From assembly GCF_900099825.1 (NCBI RefSeq), contig NZ_LT629693.1, positions 5,281,001 through 5,345,000 on the forward strand: DNA of 64,000 bases. The letters run 5' to 3'. The position numbers were made by a program, and so were the translations under genes. Of this stretch, positions 61,006 through 64,000 are shown in pieces. The stretch is from Bradyrhizobium ottawaense (GTDB taxonomy: Bacteria > Pseudomonadota > Alphaproteobacteria > Rhizobiales > Xanthobacteraceae). The notes below the pieces were generated by a model. That model did not search any database. It was not told the DNA's origin and saw only the letters and a list, made by a program, of their open reading frames with translations. Each line of letters starts with the position of its first letter. Positions within the stretch are counted from its first letter, which is position 1.

Positions 61006-63767
61006 CCAAAATCCAGTTCGAACTCGACGGCAAGCAGGTCGAAGCCAATGCCGGCGAGACCATCTGGCAAGTTGCAAAGCGCCAAGGCCGCGAGATCCCG
61101 CATCTCTGCTATTCGCCCGAGCCCGACTACCGGCCCGACGGCAACTGCCGCGCCTGCATGGTCGAGATCGAGGGCGAGCGCGTGCTGGCGGCGTCCTGCA
61201 AGCGGACGCCGAGCGTTGGCATGAAGGTGAAGACCGAGAGCGCGCGTGCGGTCTCGGCGCAGAAGATGGTGATGGAGCTGCTGGTCGCCGACCAGCCGGC
61301 GCGTGCGACCTCGCACGATCCCGATTCGAAATTCTGGCACTGGGCCGAGAAGGTCGAGGTGACCGAGAGCCGCTTTCCGGCGGCCGAGCGCTGGCATGGC
61401 GACAACAGCCATCCGGCGATGAGCGTCAATCTCGACGCCTGCATCCAGTGTGGGCTGTGCGTGCGCGCCTGCCGCGAGGTCCAGGTCAACGACGTCATCG
61501 GCATGGCGTATCGCAGCCACGGGTCGAAAATCGTGTTCGACTTCGACGATCCGATGGGTGAGTCCACCTGCGTGGCCTGCGGCGAGTGCGTGCAGGTCTG
61601 TCCGACCGGCGCGCTGATGCCGTCGGTGATGCTCGACGAGAACCAGACCCGCGTCACCTACGCGGACAGGAAAGTGGATTCGCTGTGCCCGTTCTGCGGC
61701 GTCGGCTGCCAGGTCACCTATCAGGTCAAGGACGAGAAGGTCATCTACGCCGAAGGCCGCGACGGTCCGGCCAATCACAACCGGCTCTGCGTCAAGGGAC
61801 GCTTCGGCTTCGACTACATCCACCACCCGCATCGCCTGACCAAACCGCTGGTGCGGCTGCCGAACGCGAAGAAGGATTCCAACGACCAGGTCGATCCGGC
61901 CAATCCGTTCACGCATTTCCGCGAAGCGTCGTGGGAAGAGGCGCTGGATGTCGCGGCGAAAGGCCTCGTCAGGATCCGCGACGAGAAGGGCGTCAAGGCG
62001 CTGGCCGGTTTCGGTTCGGCCAAGGGCTCCAACGAGGAGGCCTATCTGTTCCAGAAGCTGGTGCGCACCGGGTTCGGCTCCAACAATGTCGATCACTGCA
62101 CCCGGCTGTGCCACGCCTCGTCGGTGGCGGCGCTGATGGAAGGCCTCAATTCCGGCGCGGTGTCGGCGCCGTTCGCCGCCGCCATGGATGCCGAAGTCAT
62201 CATCGTGATCGGCGCCAATCCGACCGTCAACCATCCGGTCGCGGCGACCTACATCAAGAACGCGGCCCAGCGCGGCGCCAAGCTGATCGTGATAGACCCG
62301 CGCAAGCAGTCGCTGTCGCGCCATGCCCATCAGCATCTGCAGTTCAAGGCCGGCAGCGACGTCGCGATGCTGAACGCGATGCTGCATACCATCATCACCG
62401 AAGGGCTGACCGACCAGCAATATATCGCGGGCTATACCGAGGGCTTCGACGAACTCGCCGAGCGCATCAAGGATTTCCCGCCGGAAAAGATGGAAGCCAT
62501 CTGCGGTATCCCGGCCGAAACCCTGAAGGAAGTGGCGCGGATGTATGCGCGGTCGCGCGCGTCGCTGATTTTCTGGGGCATGGGCATCAGCCAGCACATC
62601 CACGGCACCGACAATGCGCGCTGCCTGATCGCGCTGGCGCTGATCACCGGCCAGATCGGCCGTCCCGGCACCGGCCTGCATCCGCTGCGCGGCCAGAACA
62701 ACGTGCAGGGCGCCTCCGACGCCGGCCTGATTCCGATGTTCCTGCCGGACTACCAGCCGGTCGGCCGCACCGATCTGCGCGAACCCTTCGAAAAGCTCTG
62801 GCATCAGGACCTCGATCCGGTTCGTGGCTTGACGGTGGTCGAGATCATGAACGCGATCCATGCCGGCGAGATCACCGGCATGTATATCGAGGGCGAAAAC
62901 CCCGCGATGTCGGACCCCGACCTGCAGCATGCGCGCGAGGCGCTGGCGAAACTCGATCATCTGGTGGTGCAGGATCTGTTCGTCACCGAAACGGCATTCC
63001 ATGCCGACGTGATCCTGCCGGCCTCGGCGTTCGCGGAGAAATCCGGCTCCTTCACCAACACCGACCGCCGCGTGCAATTGGCGCGCGAGGTGATCAAGCC
63101 GCCCGGTGATGCGCGGCAGGATCTCTGGATCATCCAGGAAATCGCCAAGCGCATGGGCCTGCCCTGGAACTACGACGGTCCGGGTGAGGTGTTCACCGAG
63201 ATGACGCAGGTGATGCCGTCGCTGCAGAACATCACCTGGGATCGCCTGGTGCGCGAGGGGGCGGTGACCTATCCGGTCGACGCCTCCGATCAGCCCGGCA
63301 ACGAGATCATTTTCACCACCGGTTTCCCGACCGAGAGCGGTCGCGGCAAGATCGTGCCGGCCAAGGTGATCGCGCCGGACGAGGTGCCCGACGACGAATA
63401 TCCGATGGTGCTGTCGACGGGACGCGTGCTCGAGCACTGGCACACCGGCTCGATGACCCGCCGCGCCAGCGTGCTCGACCAGATCGAGCCGGAGGCGGTG
63501 GCCTTCATGTCGCCAAAGGACATGCGGCGGCTCAGCGTGTGGCCCGGCGATTTCATCCGGCTGGAAACCCGCCGCGGCGCGGTCGAGGTCAAGGTGCGCT
63601 CCGACCGCGACGTGCCGGAGAACATGGTGTTCATGCCGTTCTGCTACGCGGAGGCGGCGGCAAATCTCCTGACCAATCCGGCGCTCGATCCGTTCGGCAA
63701 GATTCCCGAATTCAAGTTCTGCGCCGTGCGCGCCGAAAAGGCCGAGATCCGCAGCGCGGCGGAGTAA
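61002..63767 (+). CDS. fdhA: NAD-linked formate dehydrogenase catalytic subunit
   Basis: The 921-aa product oxidises formate to CO2. An N-terminal NuoG-like part binds a [2Fe-2S] cluster (CYSPEPDYRPDGNCRACMVEIEG) and two [4Fe-4S] clusters (CIQCGLCVRACREVQ, CVACGECVQVCPTGA). The molybdopterin part follows from about residue 225 (CPFCGVGCQVTYQ, with a further cluster). The molybdenum ligand is Cys370 (HCTRLCHASSV); there is no selenocysteine codon. ATG 61002 overlaps the diaphorase gene (ATGA). The Moco genes 5-14 kb upstream supply cofactor. No fdsC or fdsD was seen downstream. Confidence 0.95.
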   Translation: MTKIQFELDGKQVEANAGETIWQVAKRQGREIPHLCYSPEPDYRPDGNCRACMVEIEGERVLAASCKRTPSVGMKVKTESARAVSAQKMVMELLVADQPARATSHDPDSKFWHWAEKVEVTESRFPAAERWHGDNSHPAMSVNLDACIQCGLCVRACREVQVNDVIGMAYRSHGSKIVFDFDDPMGESTCVACGECVQVCPTGALMPSVMLDENQTRVTYADRKVDSLCPFCGVGCQVTYQVKDEKVIYAEGRDGPANHNRLCVKGRFGFDYIHHPHRLTKPLVRLPNAKKDSNDQVDPANPFTHFREASWEEALDVAAKGLVRIRDEKGVKALAGFGSAKGSNEEAYLFQKLVRTGFGSNNVDHCTRLCHASSVAALMEGLNSGAVSAPFAAAMDAEVIIVIGANPTVNHPVAATYIKNAAQRGAKLIVIDPRKQSLSRHAHQHLQFKAGSDVAMLNAMLHTIITEGLTDQQYIAGYTEGFDELAERIKDFPPEKMEAICGIPAETLKEVARMYARSRASLIFWGMGISQHIHGTDNARCLIALALITGQIGRPGTGLHPLRGQNNVQGASDAGLIPMFLPDYQPVGRTDLREPFEKLWHQDLDPVRGLTVVEIMNAIHAGEITGMYIEGENPAMSDPDLQHAREALAKLDHLVVQDLFVTETAFHADVILPASAFAEKSGSFTNTDRRVQLAREVIKPPGDARQDLWIIQEIAKRMGLPWNYDGPGEVFTEMTQVMPSLQNITWDRLVREGAVTYPVDASDQPGNEIIFTTGFPTESGRGKIVPAKVIAPDEVPDDEYPMVLSTGRVLEHWHTGSMTRRASVLDQIEPEAVAFMSPKDMRRLSVWPGDFIRLETRRGAVEVKVRSDRDVPENMVFMPFCYAEAAANLLTNPALDPFGKIPEFKFCAVRAEKAEIRSAAE

Positions 63768-63770
63768 GCC

Positions 63771-63805
63771 TAGAGCCTTACCGGTTCTGATTGAACCGGG
63801 CTCTA
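63771..63805 (+). terminator. Terminator after fdhA
   Basis: TAGAGC pairs with GCTCTA, and an inner CCGGTT pairs with AACCGG. A CTCTCTTGTTTT tract follows. It begins 4 bp after the fdhA stop. Confidence 0.65.
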
Positions 63806-63813
63806 CTCTCTTG

Positions 63814-63869
63814 TTTTGACGCGTTTTCTTTACGCGAACCGGCGTCCACTTCGCTCGAAAACGCTCTAG
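63814..63869. repeat. Short dispersed repeat after fdhA (related to 56377-56429)
   Basis: This has the same order of words as the copy after moeA (TTTTGA, TTTTCTT, ACGCGAACCGG / ACGAACCGG, CACTTCG, TCGAAA). I recall it as a frequent Bradyrhizobium intergenic sequence. Confidence 0.55.
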
Positions 63870-63884
63870 CGGAAGCGGCGATGC

Positions 63885-64000
63885 TCAGTTGGTGCGGGCC
63901 GCCGCGGCGGCCCGCTCCGCGGCCTTGTTCTCCGCCACAATGGTTTCGAGCCGCGCGATGTTTTCCAGCAGGCGCTGGCTGGTCAGGACCAGAAAATAAT
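63885..64000 (-). CDS. 3' end of a gene of unknown function (start outside window)
   Basis: The last 37 residues (YFLVLTSQRLLENIARLETI followed by VAENKAAERAAAAARTN) are seen. They form a short hydrophobic stretch and a charged, Ala-rich helix. Identity cannot be told from this fragment. It converges on the fdhA operon. Confidence 0.5.
   Translation of the reverse strand, partial: YFLVLTSQRLLENIARLETIVAENKAAERAAAAARTN

Noticed and set aside
61586..63109. A 507-codon plus-strand frame inside fdhA
   Set aside because: It is an out-of-frame shadow of fdhA with Arg/Gly/Ala-rich sequence.
60618..63443. A 941-codon open frame on the minus strand opposite fdhA
   Set aside because: It is antisense to a well-conserved gene, rich in His, Arg, Gly and Asp as expected from reversed GC-rich codons, and has no family resemblance.
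1..64000. CRISPR array or restriction/toxin-antitoxin module
   Set aside because: No regularly spaced repeats with unique spacers and no recognisable cas, restriction or toxin genes were seen; the tandem units at 43.4 kb have no spacers.

Overview
The window is GC-rich alphaproteobacterial DNA. Gene content (a Bradyrhizobium-type NAD-linked formate dehydrogenase, FecR/RTX surface proteins, many LysR regulators, TctC/TAXI-type solute receptors) and short dispersed palindromes point to Bradyrhizobium or a close relative. This assignment rests on family recognition, not on a database search.

Region 1 (1-19.4 kb) is an accessory region. It holds a cupin, an RND efflux operon led by a repetitive exported protein, a YdeP-type molybdoenzyme, an RpoH-type sigma factor, a Gly/His-rich exported protein, a broken fdhD, a GlxA-type regulator, a sorbosone-dehydrogenase-like lipoprotein, a DUF2231 membrane protein, two small exported proteins, a SoxC/SoxD sulfite dehydrogenase pair and a MATE exporter. 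Most of its transcription units carry the same palindrome upstream, close to CTAAA-N6-TTTAG. At least eight copies lie between 0.4 and 17.8 kb, several in pairs exactly 20 bp apart, and four abut recognisable -35/-10 spacing. I read this as one undescribed regulon and consider it the most interesting signal in the window.

Region 2 (19.4-31.5 kb) holds ordinary accessory genes: two LysR regulators, two SDR oxidoreductases, a HerA-like ATPase, an MFS carrier, a GNAT acetyltransferase, an adenylate kinase paralogue, an alpha/beta hydrolase and an HD-domain protein.

Region 3 (31.56-43.65 kb) looks like an old tRNA-targeted island. An intact CAT-anticodon tRNA gene lies at its right end and a 49-nt copy of that gene's 3' part at its left end. 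Between them are a TPR protein, a small exported FecR protein, a divergent giant FecR/Ig-like/RTX protein, a 1,017-residue winged-helix STAND regulator, two small ORFs and a TauE/SafE exporter. No integrase was seen.

Region 4 (43.7-64 kb) begins with three solute-binding proteins and continues as a molybdenum-cofactor and formate locus: a MoeA-like protein, a MoeA-periplasmic-binding fusion, a NicC-like monooxygenase, LysR, mobA, fdhD, mobB, moeA, a TusA-like protein, an oxalate/formate antiporter, a NuoE-NuoF fusion and the formate dehydrogenase catalytic subunit. Cofactor assembly, sulfur transfer, substrate transport and the enzyme lie together, which suggests one physiological unit for formate (possibly oxalate-derived) oxidation to NADH.
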